From positions 3,328,863 through 3,389,119 of the forward strand of contig FN649741.1 in assembly GCA_000310025.1 (NCBI GenBank): a DNA stretch of 60,257 nt, read 5' to 3'. Position numbers and translations under genes: made by a program. This DNA is from Ectocarpus siliculosus. Its lineage: Eukaryota > Sar > Phaeophyceae > Ectocarpales > Ectocarpaceae. The notes below the pieces were generated by a model. The model saw only the letters and a list, made by a program, of their open reading frames with translations. It made no database searches and was not told the DNA's origin. Below are positions 12,401 through 24,349 of the stretch, piece by piece. The stretch's first letter is position 1. Every line of letters starts with the position of its first letter.

Positions 12401-14760
12401 GGGTGCGGCACGGGCGTGCTCCGTGCGAGCCGGGTGGTCTGAAAAACCGGTGTCTTTTTTTTGTTTTGTTTTTGGGCAGGTCTCACACTTGCTGTTCCGC
12501 GTGCTGCTTTGTCCGCGCTTGTTTTCTTTTTGGTCAAACCAATCGAATTGCAAAAAAGGCACGTTGTTCTCATGAGCCACGCGAAGGGGTACCCCATGTA
12601 CCAGCTGAGGAGCGGCGAAATGGGGCACCCGGACGTGGTCTACCGGCAGTGCGTGGAGATGATCGTCCGCCTGGCCCGGCACGGCCTCATCCACTGCGAC
12701 TTCAACGAGTTTAACCTTCTCGTGGACGAGGAGGAGAGGCTGACGCTCATCGACTTCCCGCAGATGGTGTCCACTCGCCACGTCAACGCCGGAGAGATGT
12801 TCGATCGGTGAGAGAAGAGGCTTGTCACACACGTACAGCGGTGTCCCCCGTTCGCTCCGAAATGTTCGGTGGCTGTTGGCCATCGGTCACACTCTCGGGG
12901 GATCCACTCTCTCTGCCGGAATGCGGCCCTAGTCCATATTTCGTGCCGAGGTAAGTTGTTGTGTAGTGCTGCGGCGTGCGTTTGTTTTTTTAGCTTTTTT
13001 GCCGCGGAATTCTCATCGGCTGTGTATGGCTCGTTGTCGGTGCGGTACTCTTTTTTTCGGGCCGTGGCCACGTGTGCCACTCATCTGGGCATAGGACTCT
13101 CTTTGCACGGGACTTAAATCATGGGGGGGGGGTGTACTCATAGTCGTGCATGCCGTAGTCGTTTGACCATTGACCTCGCATCCCTACAAAGCCGGGACGG
13201 AGCACGCCGGGTTCTCACCGGACCAGGCTCTCACATCACCAAGCGCGAAGCGCCGTGAGGTATTTGGCGAGTCGCATGAAGGGTGAGCTGCATCCTGCTA
13301 AGGGTGTTCGGCATCTTGTGCTTACTTCCTTGCCTACGGATGACAGCTACGTATGACTTGATTTATTTTCTGGTGCTTTCACTTCCATGGGGGGGGGGGG
13401 TTACTTACCTGTGGGGGGGAACCCCTTTGTAGTTGCCGGTTTGTCTGCCAACTCTCTGGCTCGGGCCGCATGCTCTGTCCACCGTCCCAGCGGTCTCCAG
13501 CGTTTGTAGGGCGAATCTCTCCCCCCCCCCCCTCTCTCTCTACTAGTAAACCGCTCGCCCTCTCCCCCTTCGTCTTTCTCGTTCTCGTTCTTACTTCTCT
13601 CTCCACTCACTTGCATTTCTGGCGTTGTTCATTCCAACGACCTTCTGCATGTCCAGGGACGTCGCGTGCGTGGTGAAGTTCTTCTCGATGAAGATGAAGC
13701 ACGTGCCGGAGCCGAGCGACATCCCTTCCTTCGCGGACGCTGTTGGTGGGGCGGGCCGCGAGGGTGTGGAGCATCACCTGGACGTGGTCGCACAGGTTTG
13801 TGACGCATCACATGCACACGGGGAAAGATGGCCCCCCCCCCCCCCCCTCCTCGGGGGCACAATGATTTGGGGTCGACGACTCCACAACGCGGACAAGACC
13901 AGTGGAGTAGAAAACAATGCTCCTGGTTTGACAACCTCTCGGCGTCGGCGATCCTCCCCATGATTGACGAGTCCAAAGGAAACGTCAATCGGATCGGGGA
14001 TAGTGCCGGGGTTTTTTTTGTATTGTGTTTCATGTGTGGAAGATGTGCGGACCGCGCAACTCCTTTCGCACCTGCACGCGCTTGTGGCGCTGCATCCTTT
14101 ATTCCTGGGGGGGCTTGGCGAAGAAGTGCCGAGATATGCATAGTGGCGGCAAAAAACTGAGAAGTTCGTTCGGAGATCTGCCTCTTTCTTTTACATGTGT
14201 TTCGTAGTTGTATCTAGTACAGCTTGTGGCCGTGGCCGTGGTTCCCAATAAGTTATTTTTGAGATCTGTGTCCGTGTACGTTCATGACTGCACAGGCATC
14301 TGGTTTCTCGGAGAAGGAGGCCCACGACCTAGACGCGTTCGTTGCCACCGAAGGCTGGGGAGGGGGCGACGCAGATGGCGATGAGGAGGAGGAGGGGGGA
14401 GAGGAAGAGGGATTAAACAGCGACGGTGAAGTCGACGAGGAAACCAAAGGATCAAAAGCGAGGAAGGCAAGAGGGGGAAGGGACGACGGTGGGGTTGAGA
14501 GCGAACAGGAGGAGGAGGAGGAGGAGGAGGGGGACGATGCGGCCAAGTGCAGCAGTGGCAGCTGTGGCGAGGAGGGCGAGGGCGAAGGCGTGCGAATACG
14601 ACGGGTGAAGGCGCCAGAAACGGTCACGAAACGCGCGCACGCAGCCGTGCAGCGGCAGCGGAGGGCGGCCGGGGCGGGCGGCGGAGTGGGGAAGCCCACG
14701 CGAAATCACCAGAAGAAGAGGGAGAAGGGCAAGATGCTGTACAAGCACCGGGACTTTTGA
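9470..14760 (+). CDS. RIO2: RIO2 atypical protein kinase/ATPase (40S ribosome maturation)
   Basis: Six exons: 9470-9541, 10360-10498, 11314-11647, 12559-12807, 13657-13795, 14296-14760. Phases close to 465 residues. RIO2 binds late cytoplasmic pre-40S particles and its ATPase activity promotes their final maturation. The N-terminal winged-helix domain (residues 1-~85, opening MVKLDVTCMRHLSKHDIRVL) precedes the RIO kinase domain. Visible motifs are the Gly-rich loop GMGKEADIY (~101-109), the catalytic Lys in VLKLHRLGRTSF (Lys122), the catalytic loop HCDFNEFN (Asp229) and the metal-binding IDFPQMVS (Asp247). The C-terminal exon encodes a Glu-rich stretch and a Lys/Arg-rich end (KKREKGKM), consistent with nuclear-cytoplasmic shuttling. 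The very short first exon is supported by close agreement with the family N-terminus. Introns carry a MITE and a dispersed repeat. Length and order match the eukaryotic family well. Confidence 0.95.
10537..10762. mobile_element. MITE copy 2 (same family as 3488-3711)
   Basis: It starts gccgtaagaggcggac and ends tccgcctcttgcggt, giving 14-bp terminal inverted repeats with one mismatch. Internal landmarks (accccccnnagaccgatt, aaagccnt, ttggttgtggag) match the copy at 3488-3711. It lies in the second intron of RIO2, just downstream of the exon 2 donor. A clean target duplication was not found here. Confidence 0.65.
13118..13356 (+). repeat. Interspersed repeat R2, copy 1
   Basis: About 240 bp beginning with a poly-G run and tgtactcatagtcgtgcatg and ending near gatgacagctacgtatgac. 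It is nearly identical in inverted orientation to 59957-60195 at the other end of the window. Partial relatives lie at 14825-14905 (inverted) and 51958-52075. It sits in the fourth RIO2 intron. The sequence is non-coding and its class is unknown. Confidence 0.8.
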
Positions 14761-14824
14761 GAGAGCGATGCCGTTTGTTTGTTTGTTTGGGTCAGCATGG
14801 GGCCGGCGAAAACCCGACATATCG

Positions 14825-14905
14825 CTCCGTCCCGACGATGTAAGGATGCCAGGTCAATGGCCGAACGACCACGGCATGCGTTTACATGAGTACACCCCTT
14901 GGCCA
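14825..14905 (-). repeat. Interspersed repeat R2, partial copy 2
   Basis: The sequence from cgctccgtcccga to catgagtacacccct matches the promoter-proximal third of the R2 repeat in inverted orientation (compare 60118-60195). It lies directly downstream of the RIO2 stop codon and may be in its 3' UTR. Confidence 0.65.
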
Positions 14906-15208
14906 AAGGATCAAAACGGATGTCCCCTTAATCTGTAAGTAAGTCCCACAGCGGTCCTCCTGATTGTGTATACCTCCCCCAAGAGAGACGTGAGGCAACA
15001 GTATGTCGGCTATTCCTCTCCGTTACTGATGGTTGTGTCGTGGATACACCTTGACCGACTTGGCGTGTTCTTTTAAGTCTTTCCCCCCGAGCCTTGTCGA
15101 GTTGATCAGCGCCGGGCCACGGGGACGGCCGGCCGGGCCTTCCTCAGGTTTCATTGGCGGGAGTCTGCTGTGTACCCTTGCTTGTTTTATTTGCTTTCGA
15201 TGTCGTCT

Positions 15209-15550
15209 ATGGACCATTTTTTCGGAGAGAAAGAAAACGTGCCTGTGCATATGAGTTACGTCCGCGACGAGAACGGTCTAGTGCCGGTCCTTGAGGCCCT
15301 GTTGTTCTATGGCTTTATTCGGCCGCCGATCGTTCTGTCAATGTTCGGGGACAATCGTGCGACCATCTGGTGCAGTCACGTCGACATCGACCGAAGTCAA
15401 CTGCCGAGATGTTTCGAGTTTATTTATCTACCCCCCCGCGAGGCCAATGGTCTAACGAGTACGGGTACACACACACCCAAGTTCCCAAGCTCTAGCTTGG
15501 TTCTCAGTCGATCAAAAGTCTTTTTTTTCCGTCTGTGGAGTTTTCAGTAG
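15209..15550 (+). CDS. Unrecognised open frame, possibly an orphan exon
   Basis: The frame opens MDHFFGEKENVPVHMSYVRD and continues through a hydrophobic stretch and IWCSHVDIDRSQLP. Its composition looks more protein-like than most open frames in this repeat-rich stretch. No family was recognised, no flanking exons could be assigned, and it is bounded by repeats. It could be a fragment of a mobile-element protein, a small lineage-specific gene, or chance. Confidence 0.2.
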   Translation: MDHFFGEKENVPVHMSYVRDENGLVPVLEALLFYGFIRPPIVLSMFGDNRATIWCSHVDIDRSQLPRCFEFIYLPPREANGLTSTGTHTPKFPSSSLVLSRSKVFFFRLWSFQ

Positions 15551-15603
15551 CATAGCGGACCCCTTGCCCGACCGGGTCGAAAAGGCCGATCTCAGCCCAC
15601 ACT

Positions 15604-16249
15604 GCGAACCTCCGAGAACTACCAGCAGTTCTGGGTAGCTGAGACGATTTCAAGACCTCTCACAGTCGTTTGAGCATCTATCGCTTGCTGTGGGGCGATA
15701 ACCAGTTTCTCCGTCGACAAGAAGATCTGCGTTACATCGTCACATCGGAACGACCAGATTGGTTGACTTGTCGTTGAGGGTCCTCTTTTTATAGATCTTT
15801 TTGTATAAGAGTCGTCTTCATTTTTTTCGCCGCCCGCGCCAACCCTTCTTTTTACAGATCTTTTTATATAGAGTCGTCTTCTTTTTTTCGCCGCCCGCCC
15901 CAAGCCTTGCTTGCTTCTCTCGTGTCCCGCGCCAAGCCTTGCTTGCTGGCTACGCTTCTCTCGAGATGCTGACCGACCTCAGCACACAGCTGGACATTCT
16001 GTGTACATACAGCAGGAGCTGCTTTTGTTCTGTTGTTGCAACTTTCTGCATGGATGGCTCTTTTGTGGTGCGAAAATTAGCATTTATTGTTGTTGTTGAT
16101 GTGCGGACGAGAGGACGAGAGTGGTAGGCAAAAGCAGTACGTACCTGCAAATCTCCGGCAACTACCAGCAGTTCTGGGTAGCTGAGACGATTTCAAGACC
16201 TCTCACAGTCGTTTGAGCAGCTATCGCTCGCTGTGGGGCGATAACCAGT
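15604..16249. repeat. Pair of ~103-bp direct repeats 543 bp apart
   Basis: The segment containing ctaccagcagttctgggtag, gacgatttcaagacctctca and tgtggggcgataaccagt occurs at 15604-15706 and again at 16147-16249 with only a few mismatches. Between the copies lies a ~62-bp tandem duplication (about 15783-15905, tagatctttttntat and gagtcgtcttc). The pair could be very short terminal direct repeats of a TRIM-like element or the product of unequal crossover. Confidence 0.75.
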
Positions 16250-17380
16250 GATTTTGTGATTTTCTTCCTTAGTCTATAGTGACCGTTGTACACATGCGGT
16301 GGCTGCTGTTATGCTCGGAAGATGCTGCAAAGGTCATAAGGTTATCGTCTCTGTCGCTTGGGCTGCACGCCGTGCTCGCGTAGGAGATGCGCATTCCTCA
16401 TTTTTTCTCTGTGCCGATATCCATGAAGAAAAGCAACGGCAGCACGGTTGAAGATACAGACAACAGACGGTCCGCCATACCCTTTTTTTTTTCTTCTCTT
16501 ACATGCATGGATGTGTGGTAAAGCATCGCAAGCGTGTTGCTGCCTTACTTACCTTTAGTGTGCTGCGTAGTCGTAATTTGAGCGATAAGGGGTAGATGGC
16601 AGGACAACAATCTTATTTGCGTAGTGAGGTTTGACAACTGGTCGTTCGTGGAACGGTGCGCGTCTATCGCGACGGCAAGCGTATTGAGAAAATAGTTCGT
16701 CCGTGGTGCTTCTCGTCATCATTTTCTATTTCGTTGTCACTTCATACTTCATACCACAAGTGATGAAAGAGAGTCTCCACAGTTAGTTCGGAAACGGCGA
16801 CTATATTTGGTTTGTTGCGTTTGTTGTTGCTGAGCACACATCGGATGTCGTCGTTCGTTACAGCCTGCGGTGGGCCACAGGGACGAGAGTGAGTGTCTTC
16901 GGTTAGGGTCTCGAGAGTTAATTAATGCCTTCTCTACGCTTTCTTCTGTTGATCTACGTAGTAGTAGCACCTGTCTCTCCTTCTCGCCTATTATCGCCGT
17001 TGGGGTCCCAACAACATCGAACGTCAACCGCAATCGTTTTTCTTCTTGCTGAGTAAGAGGCTATTTGTGTAGTACGTACCCGGCTGCTGTATGTGAGGCG
17101 ATGGGCGCTGCCTCTTTACTTGAAGCAACGGGGGCATGGCCCCTATAATGTTTGCTGCATGCTGTGCTATGTGACAGCTTCCAGCGGTTCAGAGCGGCGA
17201 CGGTGGTTTTCGTATGCTCTCTTTTGCCACCTCCCTGAAGCCTGTCGCGTCTGGCTCACTTGTCTTTGTCGTCCCTTCTTCTTTTTCTTTTTTTTCTTAA
17301 CATAGTCTATATTTTATTTTTCCGCTTGCTTTTTGGGGTCCGCCGGTCATCCGCCCACCACCCATTAGTTCAGTTTTAAA

Positions 17381-17413
<33 letters not shown>

Positions 17414-18995
17414 CTTCGCATTAAAAACCGTTCAGATCTCTCTCTACCCAGTACCTTCATATGTGCGTACTGATCCAACACTTGACGCGGTCGATTCCCG
17501 TGGTCACAGGCTAACTTACCCTAAAGAGGTACGCTAAAACAAACTGGCCCCGAAAGGTCCGCAAGTCAATAAAAATCAACGACAGATATTCTTTGGAACG
17601 GGGTGTTTACTTGCCATCTCTATGCAAGTTTCACAATTAATTTTGAAGCTTTTCTGAAGCTAGTTGAAACAGTAGTGTCATCGTTCGATATCCGTTCGGT
17701 GAGGAATCAATCGCAAATCATGACCCGTCCCCGAGTTGTAGCAGCTTCCGCCTCCTGGGGCCGGCAAGAGTCGGCCTTCACTGCTGTACCTTGTCTGTTT
17801 CGCCATGGGAATGGCCGGTTCAAAGCGAAAGAGGGTCCTGCGTGCTGCGCGCCACCACCTTTTTTTTTTTGCGTTTGTTTGTTGTTGTGATTTTCTTCCT
17901 GAGTGACCGTTGTTGTACATAACATGCGGCTGCTGCTGTACACATACTTGCGGTTGCTGCAGTATATGCTCGGAATGTGCTGAAAAGAAAGGTCGTAAGG
18001 TTATCGTCTCTGTTTTTTTGGGCTGCACGCGTTGCTCGCGTAGGCGATGCGCGTCTCCTACTTTTTTCCAGTGTCGTTGTCGGCAGCACAGTCAGTTGAA
18101 GAGACAAACAACAACAGACGGTCCGCCTTGTTTTGTTTTGCTGCATGCATGGTTGGTATGCATCGGCACGCGTGTTGCTTCCTTGCCTTGAGTCTGCTGC
18201 GTAGTCGTAATTTGAGCGATAGGTAAGCTAGATGGCAGCACAATCTTAGATACTACGTAGTGAGGTATGATAACCAACAGCTCGTTCGTGCAGCGGTGCG
18301 CATCTATGGCGGACGGCAAGCGTATTGCGATAATAGTTCGTCCGTGGTGCTATGTAGTCGTGCTCTTTTTAGTTCTCACTTCCTACAACAAGATAGTAGT
18401 CCACAGCTCGCACACGGCGACTGACTATATTTGTTTGTTGTTGTGCTTGTTTGCTGTTGCTGAGCCGACATCGGATATCGCCGTTCGATACACAACGTGA
18501 CATCATGTCTGACAGCCTGCGGCGGGCCAGAGGGACGAGAGTGAGTGTCTTCTCGACAGAGTCAATGCCTTCTCTTCTCGAGAGAGTCAATGCCTTCTCT
18601 TCTCGAGAGAGTCAATGCCTTGTCTTCTCTCCGCTCTCGTATTTTTGTCTACCTCTCTTTCTCTCTCTCTCGCCTTTCGCCGGTAGGGTCCCAACAACAT
18701 CGAACGTCAACCAACCGCAGTCGTTTCGCTTTTTGCTGAGTAAGAGGCTACCCGTGCATCCGGCTGCTGCATGTGAAGCGATGGGCGTTATGCCAAGCAA
18801 TGGACTTGGGCCCTACCTAATATTTGCTCCATATGTAGTGCTATGTGAGAGTTTCCAGCGGTCCGGAGCGAGCGGCGACGGTGCTTTTCTTCTATGCGCT
18901 CTTTTGCCTCCTCCCTGAAGCCTGTCGCGTCTGACTCGTTTGTTCTCGCTTCTTTCTTTCTTTTGTTTTTCATGCTTTTGTTTTTTGGGGTCCCC
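16250..18995. repeat. Two diverged ~1.1-kb tandem copies
   Basis: The block 16250-17340 is repeated at about 17885-18995. Shared ordered landmarks are gtgattttcttcct, aaggttatcgtctctgt, gggctgcacgc, tagttcgtccgtggtgct, the acatcggat/gccgttcg block, gggacgagagtgagtgtctt, ggtcccaacaacatcgaacg, gaggcta and cctgaagcctgtcgcgtctg. Spacing is ~1.64 kb. A (TTG)n tract (17381-17413) and unique sequence separate them. No common open frame survives, so they are judged non-coding. Confidence 0.75.
18551..18625. repeat. 25-bp minisatellite, three units
   Basis: Three adjacent 25-bp units (18551-18575, 18576-18600, 18601-18625) share tctcgagagagtcaatgcct with one or two changes. The other copy of the surrounding ~1.1-kb repeat has only a single corresponding gtctcgagagttaattaatg stretch. 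The array therefore expanded after the duplication. Confidence 0.85.
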
Positions 18996-19317
18996 CGGTT
19001 CCTGTGTGCTCATCGGGCATCTTCTTGGTGTCTACCTTGATTGTTACCCGCTGCAAAAATCGAAAGCTTCAGACAGGCAACGCGACGATACTCGTCGAGA
19101 TGCCATACACAATGAATTCATTGCTAATCTGTCTCAGACTCTTTTCTATGATGGAGATGGATTCGTTGTGTCATATTAAGAAGAATAAACATAAAAAAAC
19201 ATCCTGTCGTTACTCTATCGATACCTCACACCCACCCCTACTCACGCCGACGCAGACACAGACAGGCAGACTCAGCTCTTTCGCCTGTGCTGTATCTGTT
19301 GTTCGTGCGTGCTGAAA

Positions 19318-19483
19318 AATGGTACATACAGCAGCAGCTTACCGCAGCAGGAGCTGCTTTTTGCTTGTTTGTACAGCTTTTCCTGCAGGGATGGCTCTTG
19401 TTGTGCGGCAAGTTGCATTGTTTGTTGTTGATGCGGACGAGAGGACGAGAGTGAGTGGTAGGCAAAAGCAGTACGTACCGTGT
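19318..19483. repeat. Copy of the 15970-16140 segment
   Basis: The sequence from gtacatacagcagcag through ggatggctcttgttgtgcgg to gtggtaggcaaaagcag matches 15985-16140 in the same orientation with small indels. This further links the left and right sides of the repeat cluster, which looks like a nested tandem array built from at least two modules. Confidence 0.65.
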
Positions 19484-20569
19484 TAAAGGGACAGACAGAG
19501 TGCCTACCGTGTGTATGTAGACGTTGCATTTCGTGATTCCCGAGGATCGGATGTATGTGTTGTTTTTTTATTGCGTACCCGCGTCCATCACGACCATTAT
19601 TGCGTAGTGTGTCGGCTAATTAAGGTCCTTCCCGTTCGTGGTGTCAGCACACGCGCAACACGCGACTAAAATAAAAATATAAAGCTTGGGACTAGCAACG
19701 CCGACGATATTCGTCGGCTTGCTTTCAACAATAAGAAAAAAAGGGGGTGGCGCCAATACACGCAAACCGCAGTGGGATGTCAGCGACGTAGTCTCACGAC
19801 CCTGCTGAGCGTAATCAATCTGCCAAGGATTGGTGGGGCGAAAGCATGTGTCCCTTTGGAAGGACTTTCCCCGCTCTCTACAGTGCCCCATCGCAGCTCT
19901 TCGAGTTCCAGCGGCCCATCTCTCCCCTGGCTTAGTATCCCTTGAAACGACACATATTCCCGTTTACCCTCCCCTCTTTTCTCGTCTTTGTTGCAAGGCA
20001 CAACAGCTTTTGGCCCCGTTGGCCGAGATCCAGACCGAGTTGGACCCATTGAGCAATCCCCTCCCTTCCAATGGTAGCTAAGCTCTGTCTCACGCTCTCA
20101 ACCAACCCAGCCATGGCCGGCACTTGTCGAAGGGTCTTCCACCGCATCGCGACAGAACGAGAGTCTCTCCACCCTTCCTCATCATGCAAAGACGTGACAG
20201 GTAGGGTGGACAACTTCCGTCCCGATCCCCGTTTGTCCCATTTTCACTCTTATTCGGTTCCCCTTTCCGTCATATGTAGGGATCATGAGATTACTCCGGC
20301 CTTGAGTCTACACGGCGTTCGCTTGTTATACCTCTCGGAAAATCTCCCCATTCTCTCACCCCTGTCTGAAATCACCCTCTTTGTAGCCTAGGCGCCCTTG
20401 ACGCCCGCTCCGCTGATCTGCGCGGTGTGCGTTTACTGTAGGGTGCATCATACGCGAGACTTATTATTGAGCAAGTATTTTCAACAACGCTTTTTGAAGC
20501 CATAGTGAAAAGCAATTGCTCCTACATATACCTCAAGAGTTTCCCGTGTAAAGCAAATGAGAAGACTAA
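19484..20569. other. Intergenic, no gene recognised
   Basis: No gene was recognised. A minus-strand open frame at 20213-19932 encodes a fairly protein-like segment (RWKTLRQVPAMAGLVESV) and a second minus frame follows to 19780. They might be remnants of a retroelement gag or a lost gene, but no family signature is visible and coding status is doubtful. Confidence 0.3.
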
Positions 20570-21797
20570 GGCCACTTGTTAAGCTGTCCTTTTTTGGGCT
20601 GTCCCTTTTCTAAAAAAGGGACAACTGACCAAGAACCACTTGTTAGGTGGTCTTTTTTTGCATTTTTGAACCTCCCGAAAAGGGACAGCGAAAAAAGATC
20701 GCCCCATCCTGTCCCTTTTTGGGCAACTTTGTGACAGGCTGGGACGGTCCTTTTTTGTTGTCCTTTTTCTGTCACAACACATGACACTTGCCCACAAACT
20801 TGAATATCTCGACGGATGATCCCCGCAAACTCTAACGGTATTCGCACGAGTCGTGTCATGTGACTGGTACGGAGTCAGTAGCCTCGGCGATAGACGTAAT
20901 GTTGTCATTCGGCTGACCAGGTGGACAACCCGATGTGTGCGGCAAACAAGCGGCAAACGAGCCGAAAGAGCCTGGACGCAGCAGCGGTGGGTCTTTTTGG
21001 TGCACAGTCAACTTTTGCGAACCCAACTTCTGGGCGACCTATAGCGTCCTGGTCTGTATCAATCACCACACAAGACGAATCAGACGCACAGCTCATGGCG
21101 GATACCTTTGTCATCGCTGTTGCTTCGGTGTGTGACGAGGGAGCATCGATGAACCAAAGTTGCAACACGGGGAAAAAGAACAAAAAATATGCTTGGAGAC
21201 GCGGCGGGTCATTTTTCCCGCTTGTCCACCACTCTCGGGCTCACAACCTCTGACCGCCCGTCAGCCTTCTGGTCTGTATCAACCACCACACAAGACGGAC
21301 CATACACATAGCTCGTGGCGGATACCTTTGTCATCGCTGTTGTTTCAGTGTGTGGCGAGGGAGCATCCATGAACCAAAGTTGCGGCATGGGCAAAAAAGA
21401 GCAAACAAAGCTGGTTGTTGGCGCGGTGGGGTTTTTCAAGGTGCTGTTGACTCTCGCCACCTCAGTTGCCGTGCCTCCCACTGCCCTGTGGTCTCGATCA
21501 GCCGCCACACAAGGCGGACCAAGCACCCAGCTCGCGGGGGATAGCTTTACAGTTGCTGATGCTTCGCTCTGTGCGGAGATATCACCGAAAAACCAACTCG
21601 GTGCCAAGGTACTCATTGTGTGACGAACGGCCGTTGCACTTACTTGTTGTTGCAGGGTCATTTTTTTTGGCGGATGAGCAAAAAGGATCGACCAGCACCG
21701 TAACAAGTGGGTCATCTTTTTGCTAGATTCTTTTTTGGTTCGTCCTCCCTTTTTGAGAAAAGGGACAGCCCACAAAAGGACAGCTTAACAAGTGGCC
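20570..21797. mobile_element. Non-autonomous PIF/Harbinger-like DNA transposon
   Basis: The 1228-bp element has terminal inverted repeats of about 45 bp, beginning ggccacttgttaagctgtcc on the left and mirrored by ggacagcttaacaagtggcc on the right. It is flanked on both sides by TAA (20567-20569 and 21798-21800). A TAA target duplication with GG-starting ends is the hallmark of PIF/Harbinger and Tourist-type elements. The interior has three imperfect ~220-bp direct repeats (landmark tggtctnnatcanncnccac at ~21050, ~21270 and ~21490). No DDE transposase is visible. A minus-strand open frame (21775-21209) runs across the repeats and translates them into a repeated motif such as PQLWFMDAPSPHTE; its origin is unknown. 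Confidence 0.8.
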
Positions 21798-21800
21798 TAA

Positions 21801-22310
21801 GAGTTTGACTAAATTAGTTGTCATTTTACTCGATCCACCATGTACGTGCATACATACTCAGCCTACCTGAGTAAACAAGCCTGCCTATGGCGTAAATCGA
21901 ATCACTCGAAATCTTCATACCTCAGAACTGGGAAGTAAAATACACTACAAATACATTACGCGGTACTCAAAGTTTGACTACATTTGCAAGCAAGAAGCAT
22001 ATGTTGCACTCGATCATACATGTATGCATACATGCATAGACTCCACATACAGCCTGACCCGAGTACAGAGTCTTTGTAAATCAAACCACCCGAAACCTAC
22101 ATCCCTCAGAACTTGAGGAAAACTACACAAACAATGCGCACAGAAGCGGTACTCGAGTTTACTACAGTATGTACACGCTGAATGCATCATTTCTCTTCGA
22201 CCATAGAATACATACCGTACAACTCAGCCTACCCGACTACCAAGCCCGCGTAATAAATGAAATCACCCCTACACACCTACATTGATTGCATTAATCTGTT
22301 GTAGAGTTTG
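21801..22310. repeat. Degenerate ~170-180-bp tandem repeats
   Basis: The phrase gagtttgact (or gagtttactac), then catg/tacatac, cagcctacc(c)gagta and cccgaaacctacatccctcag recurs at about 21808, 21970 and 22155, with a partial fourth unit near 22300. AT content is higher than the surroundings. Non-coding satellite-like sequence. Confidence 0.55.
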
Positions 22311-24349
22311 ACGGCGATTGAAAATAAACGTTTGACGCGACTGACTACATCACTCAGCCCACCGCGAGGTTTACTCCATGATGTCCCCCGTTCATTCATC
22401 ATGTTGACGAGTAGTTACAGGTTTCCTGTTTTATACAACATGTATGTGCTAATACTACTACTCGTTCAGAAATTTCAGTACGCACGAGCACCGCGAACCA
22501 CCAATACTACCGTGCCGTGTACTGAGGGTCGGTAGTCGGGTAGTGAGTGAACACATCACCGTCTAGCTGAACCGTCTTGAATACTCCCGTTGCAGAGAAC
22601 CGATTTTCGATCAAAGTCCCCCCGAAGCTGCCACCCCCTTTTCCCCCAAGGCTCCTTATTTTCTCCCAACCAAATGGTGGTCTCAGTGAGAAAACGGCTA
22701 GTTCAAGCTTCCATCTACTCTGTTCTTCGTTACCCCGACCCCTGCAGTGTAGTGCGCTGATGCCCGGCGAACTCTTGGTAGGCATCCTCTACCAACATGC
22801 TTCGATTCTCTCCGCAATAGCCAGGGGGCCACCATCAATGAGTCTCAGCCGATGACGTTGGTTCATCGCCACCATGCCCCCTCTCCACCATGCCAAGTGT
22901 GCATGTAATGTAGCGGATGATTCCGAGGAAACACGAAATTCCGACCGATGCTGCTGTGGTTACCACCGACAACAACGATATCCCAACGGATGTTCTGCTG
23001 CCAGCCGCCGCCCCCCCAGCGCTGCTGTTGTTCAGAAGGTAACCCCGACGTTGGATCTCCACGTCGAAGCTTGCGTCCCACGCTCTGTTCCTAGAGGCCA
23101 CGTCTCTGCTGACTATTCGCCGCACCGTGTTGATGTTGAGGACCTGGGTGGCGGTGGCAGAGGAGATGCACGGAAGCAATTTTGCTTGGGTGTTGTAGTT
23201 GCTACAGTATGTGTGTGGTGATGGTGCATATTTCGTTGTGTGCCTGGCTTTGCGACAGCCGTTTTTCTCGTTGAAGTTTGACAAGCATATTCACGCTTCA
23301 TTAAAACAATGAGGCTTGTTGGAACCCCCTGTGCCTTCCCACGGAGGCTACCGTGCCCACCAACGGTAGTATAAATAGATCTGGGGACTTTGTAACTTAA
23401 TTAACCCAGGACCGATGCAGAAAATGTAAACCTTGATTATCACACGCCCGTCCTCCTCTCCAGCACAATACACAATAAGAGAGATAAGATGAGCATAGAC
23501 AAAAGTGAACACAATGTGCGTGCTCTCTCTCTCGAGGGCCCCCGCACTTGGACCCCCAATAGCATACCCCCCACACACACGTACTCCCCAGATCGGATCT
23601 TGTATCCAAGTAGCCCAAACAAGGCTAGAGGGAAAAAAAGGCACAATAATTACCCATTTCCCACACCTCGCAGTACGGAAATGAAAATACTCGATGCCCC
23701 CAGAAAACGTAGGCCACACCGTGAACGGGCAAGCGATCCCACCCCCCTACTACATGTTGAGGTAGAGTGAAGATGTTTCGATACAACGACGAACCACACC
23801 AACACTGCCTACGACAGAGGCATGTTTATGTGCCGGCAATACTGCCTAGCTGTGCCATTTAAGCTACAGTTGTCGTAGCAAGTTCACACCGCTGAAAAAT
23901 CGCGGCGAACACCCGCGAACGTCTCCGCCTGTACCCACCTTCATGGCTTGCACTCACGCACCAAGTTTTGGTAGACATTTGCCGGCATCCGTGCGTCCCT
24001 GTGGTCCAACGCATCCCACGTGAGCGACATAAGACGACGTTCAGTGCACGACGCACCACAAGCAAGAACGGATTTTACTCAAAGTCAAGGCTAATTTTCG
24101 GTGCTTGGATGATTGAACTGTCACTTCTTCTCGTGCACCTTTTCGTAGTGGTTTTGAGCACGACGGCGCAGACATCCTTCAAGATCGCGACGAAAGAGAA
24201 CACAAGTTTACCCTCAATTTTCGGTGCTTCCCCCCGGTATGGTTGAACGCATGTCATTCCTCTTGTACTCTTGTCCTGTGATGGTTTCAACGTGACTGCA
24301 CAGATACGTGTTCACTGACGACGCTGTCAAAGACGATGTATTGGGGTTG
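22311..24349. other. Intergenic, no gene assigned
   Basis: No gene could be assigned. One minus-strand stretch (about 23144-23043) reads VLNINTVRRIVSRDVASRN between a plausible acceptor (cacccag) and a GT donor, and could be an isolated exon, but no family or partner exon was recognised. The rest, including the 3' flank of the kinase gene, shows nothing notable. Confidence 0.3.

Noticed and set aside
22835-23284. 149-codon minus-strand gene
   Set aside because: Only a ~34-residue part looks coding and no family was recognised; retained just as a possible isolated exon in the intergenic entry.
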